Part shown: positions 8,642 to 17,483 of the stretch, piece after piece | Numbering within the stretch: the first letter of the stretch is position 1 | Layout: every line of letters starts with the position of its first letter | NCBI RefSeq assembly: GCF_007273535.1 | Contig: NZ_RIBP01000004.1 | Coordinates: 3,076,001 to 3,140,000, forward strand | Origin: Niallia circulans | GTDB taxonomy: Bacteria; Bacillota; Bacilli; Bacillales; Cytobacillaceae | Length of the DNA: 64,000 bases | Direction of reading: 5' to 3' | Notes under the pieces: generated by a model | Databases searched by the model: none | What the model was told of the DNA's origin: nothing | Seen by the model: only the letters and a program-made list of their open reading frames with translations | Program-made: the position numbers and the translations under genes

Positions 8642-9826
8642 TTATGACGGATTTTCGTTTAGCCTACTATTAATAGTTGCCTCTTTTTTTTCCAAACGAA
8701 GCAGGAAAACATTTAATCCGAGCCCGATGACAGTCAACAAACTAAAAAATAAGTACACAGAAAAAATACTATAATGATCGAAAATGAATCCCCCAATAAA
8801 AGTATTAAACCAATTGCCAAGTCCATTTCCGATGGCGGAATAGAAAGTAATGGACGTTGCAATCAAATGAGCAGGAGCAATCTTTCTTATGTACTGTAGA
8901 CCAGCAGGTATAAACAAACCAACTCCAAAGCCTTGTAGAAAAGCTGTTGCATAAACGAGCGATAAATTTGGTTCTGTAAAATAAAAAATCCATCTGACTA
9001 GCGAAATAATGCCAGAGAATAATGTGATTTCAAGCAAACCAAATTTCCTAATCCATGCACCTGCAATTTTCATGAAGGGCACCTCTGACAAGACAGCAAT
9101 TAAAAAAGCTATGCCAATCCCTGTATAAGTTCCGCCGCTACCTTCCACAAATAAACCAAAAAAAGTATTATTCGCTAAATTCGGACTGAAAATCATGAAG
9201 GTAATAATTAGAAACAACATGTATTTTTTATGTGTAAACAGCTTGCTTGCTCCTTTTAACGGATTTCCGTTAGCTAGAGCCTTCTCCTTCGGTATCATGG
9301 CAGTTGCGAAGGAACAAATTAGCAATGCCGCGAAAAAGGACAGGAAGATGATGCTTGGAGCAATTTCAGACAATCTTCCCATTATAAATACGGCAATCCC
9401 AAACCCAAGCGCACCGTACATTCTGACATTACCATAGTCTAATTTGTGTTCACTTGTAAATTTAATTGTGATGCTATCAGATATCGGCACAATCGCGCTT
9501 TGGAAAACCGCAATCATTGTTGCAATCACAAAAATCCAGACAAACTGGTCAATAAACAAATACCCTAAACCGCATAATCCGGCAAAAAATGCACATAATT
9601 TAAGAATGGCTGTTGGTGAATTCGTTTTATCAGACAGTATTCCCCAAAAGGGTTGAAAAAATATTGTCACTACTGGCCCTATTGACATGATCATTCCAAT
9701 TTCGAAGCCAGATAAACCAATTGATTTGTTTAAATAAACACTTAGCAGCGGTGCGATGCTGCCACTGCCAAAAAAGGCAAAAAAATAAAAGCATTGCAGA
9801 ATATAAAGTTGTTTTTGTGTTTTCAT
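8642..9826 (-). CDS. MFS transporter (LacY/nucleoside-symporter-like group)
   Basis: The 394-residue protein has about twelve hydrophobic segments. A degenerate MFS loop motif (GILSDKTNS) lies between segments 2 and 3, and the opening YFFAFFGSGSIAPLLSVYLN is characteristic of the MFS_1-like group that includes YwbF. AAAGGAG precedes the ATG. It is divergent from the ZIP transporter gene, 94 bases away. The substrate cannot be inferred, and no adjacent metabolic gene suggests one. Confidence 0.85.
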   Translation of the reverse strand: MKTQKQLYILQCFYFFAFFGSGSIAPLLSVYLNKSIGLSGFEIGMIMSIGPVVTIFFQPFWGILSDKTNSPTAILKLCAFFAGLCGLGYLFIDQFVWIFVIATMIAVFQSAIVPISDSITIKFTSEHKLDYGNVRMYGALGFGIAVFIMGRLSEIAPSIIFLSFFAALLICSFATAMIPKEKALANGNPLKGASKLFTHKKYMLFLIITFMIFSPNLANNTFFGLFVEGSGGTYTGIGIAFLIAVLSEVPFMKIAGAWIRKFGLLEITLFSGIISLVRWIFYFTEPNLSLVYATAFLQGFGVGLFIPAGLQYIRKIAPAHLIATSITFYSAIGNGLGNWFNTFIGGFIFDHYSIFSVYLFFSLLTVIGLGLNVFLLRLEKKEATINSRLNENPS

Positions 9827-9920
9827 TCAAATATTATCTCCTTTGCTTTTTCCATTATATATCAGTTGCTGAATTCAGCAAAATAAATGTCAGAAAAAAA
9901 CCAATAAGGAGCTTATATCT

Positions 9921-10652
9921 ATGTTAGAAGCTGCAATTTGGGGTGCTGTTGCAAGTTTGTCTTTAATGTTTGGGAGTATCATCGGCCTAATATTTAAGAT
10001 TCCTGTTAAAGTAAACGCCTATCTTATGGCACTTGGAACAGGTGTGTTAATAGGAGCCTCATCATTTGACCTGCTTATGGAGTCAATGGAAAAGAGTGGG
10101 ATAAAAAGGACGGCTATTGCTTTTCTTGGCGGAGCATTGCTGTTCACTATAATAGAACTAATACTCTACAAAAAAGGCGGCACAAACAGAAAAAGGTCGA
10201 GCGGAAATACTGCAGCACATTCTGGTATCGCTATTTTCATTGGTACATTGATGGATGCTATTCCTGAATCATTAATTATTGGGTTAAGCTTAATCGCAAG
10301 CAATCATGTGGACATACTATTTATCGTCGCAATCTTTATAAGCAATTTTCCTGAGGCGCTTTCCTCCACCGTCGGCTTAAAAAAGGACGGTTATCAAAAG
10401 AAAAGAATTTTTCTGCTTTGGTCAAGTGTTGTCCTAATTTCCGCACTAAGCAGTTTAATCGGCTATTCCTTTCTTGCAAATGCATCAGAAATAGCAATTG
10501 CAAGTATAGAAGCATTTGGGGCAGGAGGATTGATTGCGATGGTATGCTCCACTATGCTTCCAGAAGCATACGAAAAAGGCGGTCCTGTTGTAGGCTTCAT
10601 TAGTTGTGCTGGTTTAATGATAGCACTTGCGCTTACATCTCTTTCTGGATGA
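9921..10652 (+). CDS. ZIP-family divalent metal transporter
   Basis: The 243-residue membrane protein carries the two ZIP signature segments. Helix IV has DAIPESLIIGLSL with the PES core, and helix V has SNFPEALSSTVG with the FPE core. The opening GTGVLIGASSFDLLMESM is also typical. Such proteins import zinc, iron or manganese. No regulator or metal-binding partner is adjacent. AAGGAG precedes the ATG. The metal specificity is not readable from sequence. Confidence 0.9.
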   Translation: MLEAAIWGAVASLSLMFGSIIGLIFKIPVKVNAYLMALGTGVLIGASSFDLLMESMEKSGIKRTAIAFLGGALLFTIIELILYKKGGTNRKRSSGNTAAHSGIAIFIGTLMDAIPESLIIGLSLIASNHVDILFIVAIFISNFPEALSSTVGLKKDGYQKKRIFLLWSSVVLISALSSLIGYSFLANASEIAIASIEAFGAGGLIAMVCSTMLPEAYEKGGPVVGFISCAGLMIALALTSLSG

Positions 10653-10751
10653 TTCAAAATTTAAATGTTATTAGTAATATGCTTGTAATGGAGTGAAAAA
10701 CATGCAAGCAATGCAGTGAATACATACTGACCTTTTTATAAAAAGTCAAAA

Positions 10752-10829
10752 AAAACATGTTTCACATTAAGTATCGCCCGGTTACAATCTTAACGATGGT
10801 AAAAGCGATATCTACAGTGAACATGTTTT
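10752..10829. repeat. Imperfect long inverted repeat (large hairpin)
   Basis: Left arm 10752-10777 and right arm 10805-10829 share AAAACATGTT, CAC and TATCGC in matching order, with one bulge and a few mismatches, around a 27-base spacer. It lies between the converging ZIP gene and the 45-residue gene. It could act as a bidirectional terminator, but the arms are longer than usual. The interval 10653-10751 holds no credible gene. Confidence 0.65.
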
Positions 10830-10840
10830 CTTATTGTTTA

Positions 10841-10978
10841 TTAATGTGTAGTTGAGGATGTCAATTTAGTCGATTGTCGGATTGGAACGATTAAATGTGA
10901 TCTAGGTTTAGTGAAGCTTATTTTAATGCCTGATTTTTTCATTTTATTTACTAAATCAACAAGCTGTTTTCTAGCCAT
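10841..10978 (-). CDS. Small basic protein (45 aa), unknown
   Basis: The ATG at 10978 is preceded by AAAGGAG at the right spacing, and the frame encodes MARKQLVDLVNKMKKSGIKI followed by a Ser/Thr-rich tail. It is strongly basic with no membrane segment. The start signal is good and the codons read like a gene, but the product is short and unrecognised. It ends just before the large hairpin, which would terminate it. Confidence 0.6.
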   Translation of the reverse strand: MARKQLVDLVNKMKKSGIKISFTKPRSHLIVPIRQSTKLTSSTTH

Positions 10979-11267
10979 TTATATCTACTCCTTTATGTCC
11001 TGTTATATGTATTGTACAGAAAATATATGAAAAAAATATGAACGTTTAATAAAATTTTATAGATATTTACGTATTCCCGATTACAAGCCCGCAAAACCCC
11101 TTTTACTCATTTTAACGCTTACAAATCATATTCTATTATAATAGAACAATTCCCTTTTTTTTTAGAAAAAAACTCCAATAAAAAACTCTACAAAAAAAGA
11201 CACTTAAATGAACTTAAATCAATTGGATAAGAATTTCAATAAAAATTAGCTTCTTACATGCCAATAA

Positions 11268-11276
11268 TGGTATAAT
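11268..11276 (+). promoter_or_regulatory. Extended -10 promoter for the ABC-F gene
   Basis: TGGTATAAT lies 36 bases before the ATG. No convincing -35 is present. The rest of 10979-11267 is AT-rich with no gene, terminator or riboswitch that I can see. Confidence 0.5.
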
Positions 11277-11311
11277 TTTATGGATATTGTATTTTGGAGG
11301 AAAAAATATAA

Positions 11312-12931
11312 ATGATAACAGTTAGCAATGTTGGTCTTCGATATGGCGATCGTAAATTATTTGAAGATGTTAATATTAAATTCACACCAGGAAACTGCTA
11401 TGGTTTGATTGGGGCAAATGGTGCCGGCAAATCGACTTTCCTAAAAATCCTTTCAGGTGAGCTTGAAGCTCAATCTGGTAATGTGTCACTTGGCCCAGGG
11501 GAAAGACTTGCAATCTTGAAACAGAACCATTTTGAATACGAAGAGCATGAGGTGCTTCAAGTAGTTATTATGGGTCATACAAGACTGTATGAAGTAATGA
11601 AAGAAAAAGATGCCATTTACATGAAAGAAAACTTCTCTGATGAAGATGGTATGAAGGCTGCTGAGCTTGAGGGTGAGTTTGCAGAATTAAATGGTTGGGA
11701 AGCTGAATCAGAGGCTGCAATCCTTCTAAAAGGCTTAGGAATCAATGAGGATTTGCACTCTAAAAAGATGGCAGACATCAGCGGTTCTGAAAAAGTAAAA
11801 GTACTTCTTGCGCAAGCACTATTTGGTCAGCCAGATGTTCTATTACTCGATGAGCCTACTAACCACCTTGACATTGGGGCAATTCAGTGGCTTGAGGAGT
11901 TCTTGATTAACTTTGAGAACACTGTTATTGTTGTTTCCCATGACAGACATTTCTTGAACAAAGTATGTACACATATTGCTGATTTAGATTACAGCAAAAT
12001 TCAAATCTATGTTGGTAACTATGATTTCTGGTATGAATCAAGCCAATTAGCTTCAAGAATGGCAAATGATGCAAACAAGAAAAAAGAAGAAAAGATTAAA
12101 GAACTGCAAAACTTCATTGCGCGCTTTAGTGCCAATGCGTCAAAATCTAAGCAAGCAACATCAAGAAAAAAATTGCTTGATAAAATTTCCTTGGACGATA
12201 TTAAACCATCTTCAAGAAAATATCCATATGTTGCATTTACGCCTGAAAGAGAAATCGGCAACGATTTATTGCGCGTCGAAAATCTATCAAAAACAATTGA
12301 TGGCGTGAAGGTTCTTGATAATATCAGCTTTATCATGAACAAGGATGATAAAATTGCTTTAGTTGGGAAAAATGAGTTAGCTAAAACAACACTATTCCGT
12401 ATTCTAATGGGAGAAATCGAGCCAGACAGCGGATCATTTAAATGGGGTATTACTACTTCACAAAGTTACTTCCCTGCTGAAAACTCTGAGTATTTCTCAC
12501 GTAATGAGCAAACGCTTGTTGATTGGCTGCGTCAATATTCACCAAATGACCAAACAGAAAGCTTCTTACGAGGCTTCCTAGGAAGAATGCTATTCTCAGG
12601 TGAAGAAGTCTTGAAAAAACCTGAAGTACTTTCCGGTGGAGAAAAAGTGCGCTGTATGCTATCTAAAATGATGCTAAGCGGCTCAAACGTTTTACTAATG
12701 GACGAACCGACAAACCACTTGGATCTTGAATCCATCACAGCACTTAACAATGGCCTAATTAACTTTAAAGGCTCCCTGCTGTTCGCATCACATGACCATC
12801 AGTTTGTATCAACAATCGCAAACCGCATTTTCGAAATTACACCAAGCGGTTTAGTTGACAAACAAGTAACATATGACGAGTACTTGGAAGATACAAAGCT
12901 GCAAAAGCAAATAGCTGACATGTACAAATAA
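11312..12931 (+). CDS. ykpA: ABC-F family ATPase, YkpA/YbiT type
   Basis: This is a soluble protein with two ABC domains and no membrane region, of the class that binds ribosomes. Domain 1 has Walker A GANGAGKST and LLLDEPTNHLD. Domain 2 has LSGGEKVRCML and LLMDEPTNHLD. Two motifs are degenerate: the first signature reads ISGSEK, and the second Walker A reads GKNELAKTT. Both look like normal traits of Firmicute YkpA-type proteins rather than damage. The P-site interaction linker (about 240-280) is basic. At 539 residues it has no antibiotic-resistance-type extension, so a housekeeping translation role is the best guess. Confidence 0.9.
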   Translation: MITVSNVGLRYGDRKLFEDVNIKFTPGNCYGLIGANGAGKSTFLKILSGELEAQSGNVSLGPGERLAILKQNHFEYEEHEVLQVVIMGHTRLYEVMKEKDAIYMKENFSDEDGMKAAELEGEFAELNGWEAESEAAILLKGLGINEDLHSKKMADISGSEKVKVLLAQALFGQPDVLLLDEPTNHLDIGAIQWLEEFLINFENTVIVVSHDRHFLNKVCTHIADLDYSKIQIYVGNYDFWYESSQLASRMANDANKKKEEKIKELQNFIARFSANASKSKQATSRKKLLDKISLDDIKPSSRKYPYVAFTPEREIGNDLLRVENLSKTIDGVKVLDNISFIMNKDDKIALVGKNELAKTTLFRILMGEIEPDSGSFKWGITTSQSYFPAENSEYFSRNEQTLVDWLRQYSPNDQTESFLRGFLGRMLFSGEEVLKKPEVLSGGEKVRCMLSKMMLSGSNVLLMDEPTNHLDLESITALNNGLINFKGSLLFASHDHQFVSTIANRIFEITPSGLVDKQVTYDEYLEDTKLQKQIADMYK

Positions 12932-12940
12932 ACGATAATA

Positions 12941-12972
12941 AAAAAGGTTCCTGCTTTTGTAGGAACCTTTTT
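12941..12972 (+). terminator. Terminator of the ABC-F gene
   Basis: AAAAAGGTTCCT and AGGAACCTTTTT form a perfect 12-base stem around an eight-base loop. Confidence 0.92.
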
Positions 12973-13084
12973 TATTTATTTACTTCCATAATATTTATAA
13001 TGTATTCTTAAGATTAAAAAACTGTGGTATTATTTTTTTATTTCCACAAAAAATTTTTAAAATGATCTTAAGGAGTTTTAAATA

Positions 13085-13798
13085 ATGCAAGAAAAAAACA
13101 AACAAAAACTAGGATCTTTTGTTGCTTTGTTATTAGTTATTGGCTTATGGCAAGTTCGTGAAACAGTTGTCAGTATTTCGCCTATATTTGACAATGCAAT
13201 TATTTATCTTTTTTCCTCACTATTCGTTGGTATTTTCATAGGCTTATTTGTTAGTAGCCTCATTCCTGGTAAGAAAAAACAAAATTCTAGGAAAAATACA
13301 TCAAGCAAAGAAAAAACAAAAACAAAACAAACCACAGCTTTTGCTAAAAAAGACACTAATAATATGCGAACTCATTCATTATTACACAAAGATAGTGAAA
13401 TATTGACGCTACCATTTAATGAATTAACATGGAGAGATTTCGAACGGTTATGTTACTTGTATTATAAAGCAAAAAGCACTAATCCTCGTGAAACATCCAA
13501 TGGGGCAGATGGTGGAGTTGATTTAATAATATTTAATAAACATCATAAAACGGATATCGCCATTCAAATTAAACATTATCAAAAAGGCAAACAAATAACA
13601 GTTAAGGAAATACGTGAACTAAACACTGCCAAGAGGAATCATAAATGTATACTTGCAGAATTTATCACAACATCAACCTATACCAATGCCGCTTTAATAG
13701 AAGCAAGTAAATTCAAAATCACTTGTAGGGATAAACATTGGGTAGAAAACAAAATACTCCGCTGGAGAGATGAAGCAGCTGCCAAAACAAGAAGCTGA
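13085..13798 (+). CDS. Membrane-anchored Mrr-like restriction endonuclease
   Basis: The 237-residue protein has two hydrophobic segments near the N-terminus (about 11-28 and 38-60). A lysine-rich linker follows, then a C-terminal Mrr_cat domain. The PD-(D/E)xK core is visible: GADGGVDLII gives the acidic residue Asp146, and AIQIKHY gives the QxK motif at 161-163. The domain opening LTWRDFERLCYLYYKAK is typical of Mrr-like type IV nucleases. AAGGAG precedes the ATG. It is monocistronic, with no methylase or defence partner nearby. Attachment to the membrane could point to incoming DNA, but that is inference. Confidence 0.85.
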   Translation: MQEKNKQKLGSFVALLLVIGLWQVRETVVSISPIFDNAIIYLFSSLFVGIFIGLFVSSLIPGKKKQNSRKNTSSKEKTKTKQTTAFAKKDTNNMRTHSLLHKDSEILTLPFNELTWRDFERLCYLYYKAKSTNPRETSNGADGGVDLIIFNKHHKTDIAIQIKHYQKGKQITVKEIRELNTAKRNHKCILAEFITTSTYTNAALIEASKFKITCRDKHWVENKILRWRDEAAAKTRS

Positions 13799-13847
13799 CA
13801 TCTTTTTAAAGACTGGTATGACATAAGTATTTAAGTCTCATTCCAAA

Positions 13848-13891
13848 CCGAACTATTTAATCGCTATAGGTTAATAATAGTTTGGTTTTTT
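13848..13891 (+). terminator. Terminator of the Mrr-like gene
   Basis: CCGAACTATT-TAA pairs with TTAATAATAGTTTGG around a ten-base loop, followed by six Ts. Confidence 0.72.
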
Positions 13892-13925
13892 ATGTTTTTC
13901 TGCTTAAAAACAATAATTAGAAATC

Positions 13926-14061
13926 TTAGTGGAATGGAGCGGAGGCCACTGGACTCCTGCGGGAAATAGAGGAAAAGATGAGACCTCTCGCAGGAGAAGC
14001 CGAGGAGGCTCAGCTTCCTCCCCGCAAAAAGCGAGTGACCGCAGCGCAATGAAACGAACTG
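13926..14061. repeat. Multi-hairpin intergenic repeat of the Bacillaceae type
   Basis: This GC-rich block stands out in AT-rich surroundings. It contains nested stems: CTCCTGCG with CGCAGGAG, an internal AGAGG with CCTCT, and GAAGC with GCTTC around CGAGGAGGCTCA. The outer ends (GGAATGGAGCGGAGGCCACT and the region around GTGACCGCAGCGCAATG) also pair imperfectly. I recognise the pattern (GAGCGGA...GACTCCTGCGGG...GAAGCCGAGGAGGCTCA...GCGAGTG) as an element found in many copies in Bacillaceae intergenic regions. This is the only copy I saw in the window. The rest of the gap to 14307 holds no gene. Confidence 0.8.
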
Positions 14062-14307
14062 CTTTTAAATCCATACTTTATTAAATAACTCCATGCTCCA
14101 TTTTCTCAAATTTAAATAAAATCATTTATTATTCGTGTTTAATTTAAATAGGTTATTTTTTAGCAGCCCTTATTTTCTTCATATAATAATTTCAGGAATT
14201 TACTCTCGGTGTACAGCAACCCAAAAACTAATACAAATTACCTATAAAAACAGCTGCCATATTCTTAAAGCTAAAAAACAACCTTTTATACCCCTTTGCA
14301 ACTGACA

Positions 14308-15477
14308 TTACTCAGCGTTTCTCCGCCTTCTTTTATTCATATAAACAGCTACCACAACAATAAGCAGTACAATCATGCCAACAGTCGTTTTCACAGCAAC
14401 ATTCCAGTTGTTAGATTCATCCACAGCTGTCTTGGTTTCATTTACTGGCTGTATTTCTTGTGGGGTATTCTCTTGCAGCTGAATGGTTTGAATTGTATCC
14501 CCTGCTTTTGACTGTACCAGCAGTTGGCCAGAAGGGGTAATAACTGGGTTAGTAACATCAATGGGCACTGTTAAAAGCTCTGTTTTAATTGTCTGAAATT
14601 CTTTACCACCGGTGCTGAAACTTTTCCCAGGCGGCATAAATTCATTTTTAAAGCCATTGAACCCATAATCAAGCATTGCTACAGTATCTTCATAAACGTC
14701 TTTTTTCCAGTCTCCTTTTAAAACAATTGCAATCAGCTGCAGCCCTTTTTTCTCCGCGGATGTGGCAAGTGTTTGTTTAGACTGATCTACATAACCTGTT
14801 TTCCCGCCATTAACACCATCATAAGGCAGCTCTCCCTTTAACATGAGATGGTGTGTGACAAGTGTTGTATCCCATGATAAGCCCTCCCAGGTTAACTCCT
14901 TTGTTCCGAAGATAGACTGAAACTCTTTATTTTTTAACGCATATTTTGTGATAAGTGCCATGTCATACGCTGTTGTATAATGATTTTTATCATATAGGCC
15001 ACTTGGATTGGTAAAATGTGTTCCATTCACTTTTATTTCATTTTTTAAATATTCATTGAAATTTCGAGTAAATTGCGCAGCACTGCCGTCTAAATATTCT
15101 GCTACTGCATCTGCTGCATCATTTCCTGAATTGATAAGCATACCATTTAGCAGCTTTTCAAGTGTGACCTTCTCTCCGCTTTCCAAATAAACACTTGTGC
15201 CCTCTTCTTCGGCCGCATGCTCACTAACAGAAACCACATCATCAAGAGAACCCTTCTCGATTGCGTAAATAGCTGTTGCTATCTTCGTAAGGCTTGCAGG
15301 ATACATTTTTTTGTAGCCGTTTTTTTCATATATAATTGCCCCTGTTTTCGCATCAAGCAAAAGTGCAGATTCACCTTTTAAACCAAGCCTGTCTTCCTCC
15401 TTGTCTTTATCTGCTGCTTGTACTGCTGCAGGAGCCAACATCAATAGCAAAAAGAGAACGGCAGTAAATATCTTCAT
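14308..15477 (-). CDS. D-alanyl-D-alanine carboxypeptidase (S11, DacF-like)
   Basis: This penicillin-binding serine peptidase trims the terminal D-Ala from peptidoglycan stem peptides. All three active-site motifs are present: SLTK at 62-65, SGN at 117-119 and KTG at 226-228. An N-terminal signal peptide (TAVLFLLLMLAPAAVQAA) is followed by the mature domain. The C-terminus has a membrane-spanning helix (VGMIVLLIVVVAVYM) ending in a basic RRRR tail, so the enzyme is anchored on the outer membrane face. AGGTGA precedes the ATG. It resembles DacF of B. subtilis, but no spoIIA operon follows, so a vegetative paralogue is possible. Confidence 0.9.
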   Translation of the reverse strand: MKIFTAVLFLLLMLAPAAVQAADKDKEEDRLGLKGESALLLDAKTGAIIYEKNGYKKMYPASLTKIATAIYAIEKGSLDDVVSVSEHAAEEEGTSVYLESGEKVTLEKLLNGMLINSGNDAADAVAEYLDGSAAQFTRNFNEYLKNEIKVNGTHFTNPSGLYDKNHYTTAYDMALITKYALKNKEFQSIFGTKELTWEGLSWDTTLVTHHLMLKGELPYDGVNGGKTGYVDQSKQTLATSAEKKGLQLIAIVLKGDWKKDVYEDTVAMLDYGFNGFKNEFMPPGKSFSTGGKEFQTIKTELLTVPIDVTNPVITPSGQLLVQSKAGDTIQTIQLQENTPQEIQPVNETKTAVDESNNWNVAVKTTVGMIVLLIVVVAVYMNKRRRRNAE

Positions 15478-15649
15478 TTGTTAATCACCTAATTTTCTAT
15501 CTTCTTATAAACTAATGACTATTTTACCAGATTATTCTCCTGATTGCACAGCGATCATATGTTTCAATCATCCATAATTTCTATTCTCAAATAATTTTAT
15601 GTCCAAATTGTGACAAAAAGGCTGAAACAAACCAAAATATCGAAACACA

Positions 15650-15685
15650 AAAAAACTGAACTACTAATCGATAAAATAGTTCAGT
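15650..15685 (-). terminator. Terminator of the MutS-like gene
   Basis: ACTGAACTA and TAGTTCAGT form a nine-base stem, followed on the minus strand by a run of seven Ts. Confidence 0.8.
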
Positions 15686-15746
15686 GTTTAAACGATACTT
15701 CATTATTTTTTTCCTACCAAGCCTTTAACATGTCTTCCCCTTTCTT

Positions 15747-17363
15747 CTACCTGCTCCGTTTCGATACGTTTCCTAGCGCATCATCATATACTTTTTTTGG
15801 AAAACCAGTTATCCGCAATAGTTCAATTGCATTTCTTGTGTAAGCTGCACCTTCTTTTATTGAATAATCAAAATAAATTTCGTCATTGTTAATATATTCT
15901 CTAAAATGATAATTCATAAATGTACCTGCAAGCATTTCTGTTAATTCTATATCATGCGTTGCTGCCATTATCCTCGTTTGCTGACAGTCATTTAAATAAT
16001 TTAAAACGGATTTTGCAGCAGCTATTCTCTCAACTGTATTGGTTCCTTTAAAAATTTCGTCTATAAACAAATATACGAATATTTGTTTGTCTGTTTTTAC
16101 TGTATCAAAAATTCTTTTCAGTGCCATAATTTCACTTAAAAAATAGCTTTGTCCCTTTTCGATATCATCAGCCATTGCCATCGTGGAATATACTAGTCCT
16201 CTTGTTAAATTTATTTGTTTGCTTGTACTTGTATTAAGAGCTTGAGAGAAAACGATATTCAAAGCGATTGTTTTCATAAAAGTCGATTTACCTGAAGCAT
16301 TTGATCCAGTTAGCAGACTATTAGTATGAAAGGAAAAATCATTTCCAATAGGATTTTTCACTAATGGGTGATAGGCATCATGAATGGCAAATGAATTTTC
16401 ACTATTGAATGTTGGTACACAATAGTATGGTAATGTTTTTCTCCATAACGCTACCGAGTAGAAAAAATCTAATTCCGCTGTCTTTTTCCACGCAATCTCA
16501 TATACGTTTCTATTATTAAGTAAAATACGAATAATATAGTGAAAAATAAGATGTTCGAGTAGAAATATTGCTTTTACTATTGTCAGTATATGAAGGATTA
16601 TATTAGTGCCAGTCGTATCATCTTTTAACAGTAACACACTGATAAACGGGGCATTTTTTAAATTGCTAGTTTTCTTTAAGAATGCTGTGTCCTTATTTAG
16701 CTTTGCTATCTTTCTTGAAGTGAGAATGATATGTAAACAATAAAACAAGCTTTCAAACTCTGCTTCATTTTTTGTACGGTTCATGTAAAACAAAAAGGAA
16801 TTCACTAATGCACTAGCGAAAAATAAACTTAATCCGGCAGGAAGGGATATACCAAGCAAACAGAGTCCTACTAGGGGCAGTATACTAAGTAAAAAAATAA
16901 GTTTATTTATTTTTTTATCAGGATTTTTAAACATATACTTAGAGGAATTTGTATATGGTGCTTTGCCTAATGCTGCTAAAATCATCGATAACTTAACCCG
17001 ATATTGACTGTCACTGCTTATTTTCGCAATCATCTTTTCGTCTATAGTATGCTGTTTGTACGTTGCTTTCAATCTGAAATAAAGCATTTCTTCCCCAATT
17101 GATGTAAAGGCATAGTTTATATTATTAAATATTTTCTTCATGTTTAAGTCATTCCAAGTTATATCATCAATACCAGTTTCATCATTGCTTCTTTTAATAT
17201 TTTCAAAGTAAAATTTAAACGTTTCATGGTAACTTTCACTGTGTTCTAATTTTTCATTATTAGCCCATAAGGTCAAAATTTGTGTTCTTCGTTTATGAGA
17301 AAAATACATATTAATAAGAACAGTAATAACAGTAATACTGATAATTATGACAAGGTAAACCAT
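15747..17363 (-). CDS. Membrane-associated MutS-like ATPase
   Basis: The C-terminal third is a MutS-type ABC ATPase: Walker A GSNASGKST at 353-361, a signature-like SYFLSEIMALKRI, Walker B YLFIDEIFKGTN near 431-442, and the following MAATHD. Unlike repair MutS, it lacks the mismatch-recognition and connector domains. It carries a hydrophobic N-terminal helix (residues 1-20) and a hydrophobic hairpin at about 154-194. The 538-residue layout matches a known but uncharacterised group of membrane MutS homologues. GGGAGA precedes the ATG. A role in mismatch repair is unlikely; the true function is unknown. Confidence 0.83.
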   Translation of the reverse strand: MVYLVIIISITVITVLINMYFSHKRRTQILTLWANNEKLEHSESYHETFKFYFENIKRSNDETGIDDITWNDLNMKKIFNNINYAFTSIGEEMLYFRLKATYKQHTIDEKMIAKISSDSQYRVKLSMILAALGKAPYTNSSKYMFKNPDKKINKLIFLLSILPLVGLCLLGISLPAGLSLFFASALVNSFLFYMNRTKNEAEFESLFYCLHIILTSRKIAKLNKDTAFLKKTSNLKNAPFISVLLLKDDTTGTNIILHILTIVKAIFLLEHLIFHYIIRILLNNRNVYEIAWKKTAELDFFYSVALWRKTLPYYCVPTFNSENSFAIHDAYHPLVKNPIGNDFSFHTNSLLTGSNASGKSTFMKTIALNIVFSQALNTSTSKQINLTRGLVYSTMAMADDIEKGQSYFLSEIMALKRIFDTVKTDKQIFVYLFIDEIFKGTNTVERIAAAKSVLNYLNDCQQTRIMAATHDIELTEMLAGTFMNYHFREYINNDEIYFDYSIKEGAAYTRNAIELLRITGFPKKVYDDALGNVSKRSR

Positions 17364-17455
17364 GTTTTTTCTCCCATCTCTATTATTTGTATACTAAAAT
17401 ATCATATCTTAAAATACATATTATTACCAATTAAGCTATATTTTTGAAAACAAAA

Positions 17456-17483
17456 AAAAGGAACTGAATCGACATTCAGTTCC
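17456..17483 (-). terminator. Terminator of mprF
   Basis: GGAACTGAAT pairs perfectly with ATTCAGTTCC around CGAC, with eight Ts on the minus strand. The mprF stop codon lies inside the stem. Confidence 0.9.

Noticed and set aside
11312..12931. Degenerate signature (ISGSEK) and second Walker A (GKNELAKTT) in the ABC-F protein as signs of inactivation
   Set aside because: As far as I recall these variants are shared by Firmicute YkpA-type proteins, and the second signature and both Walker B motifs are intact.
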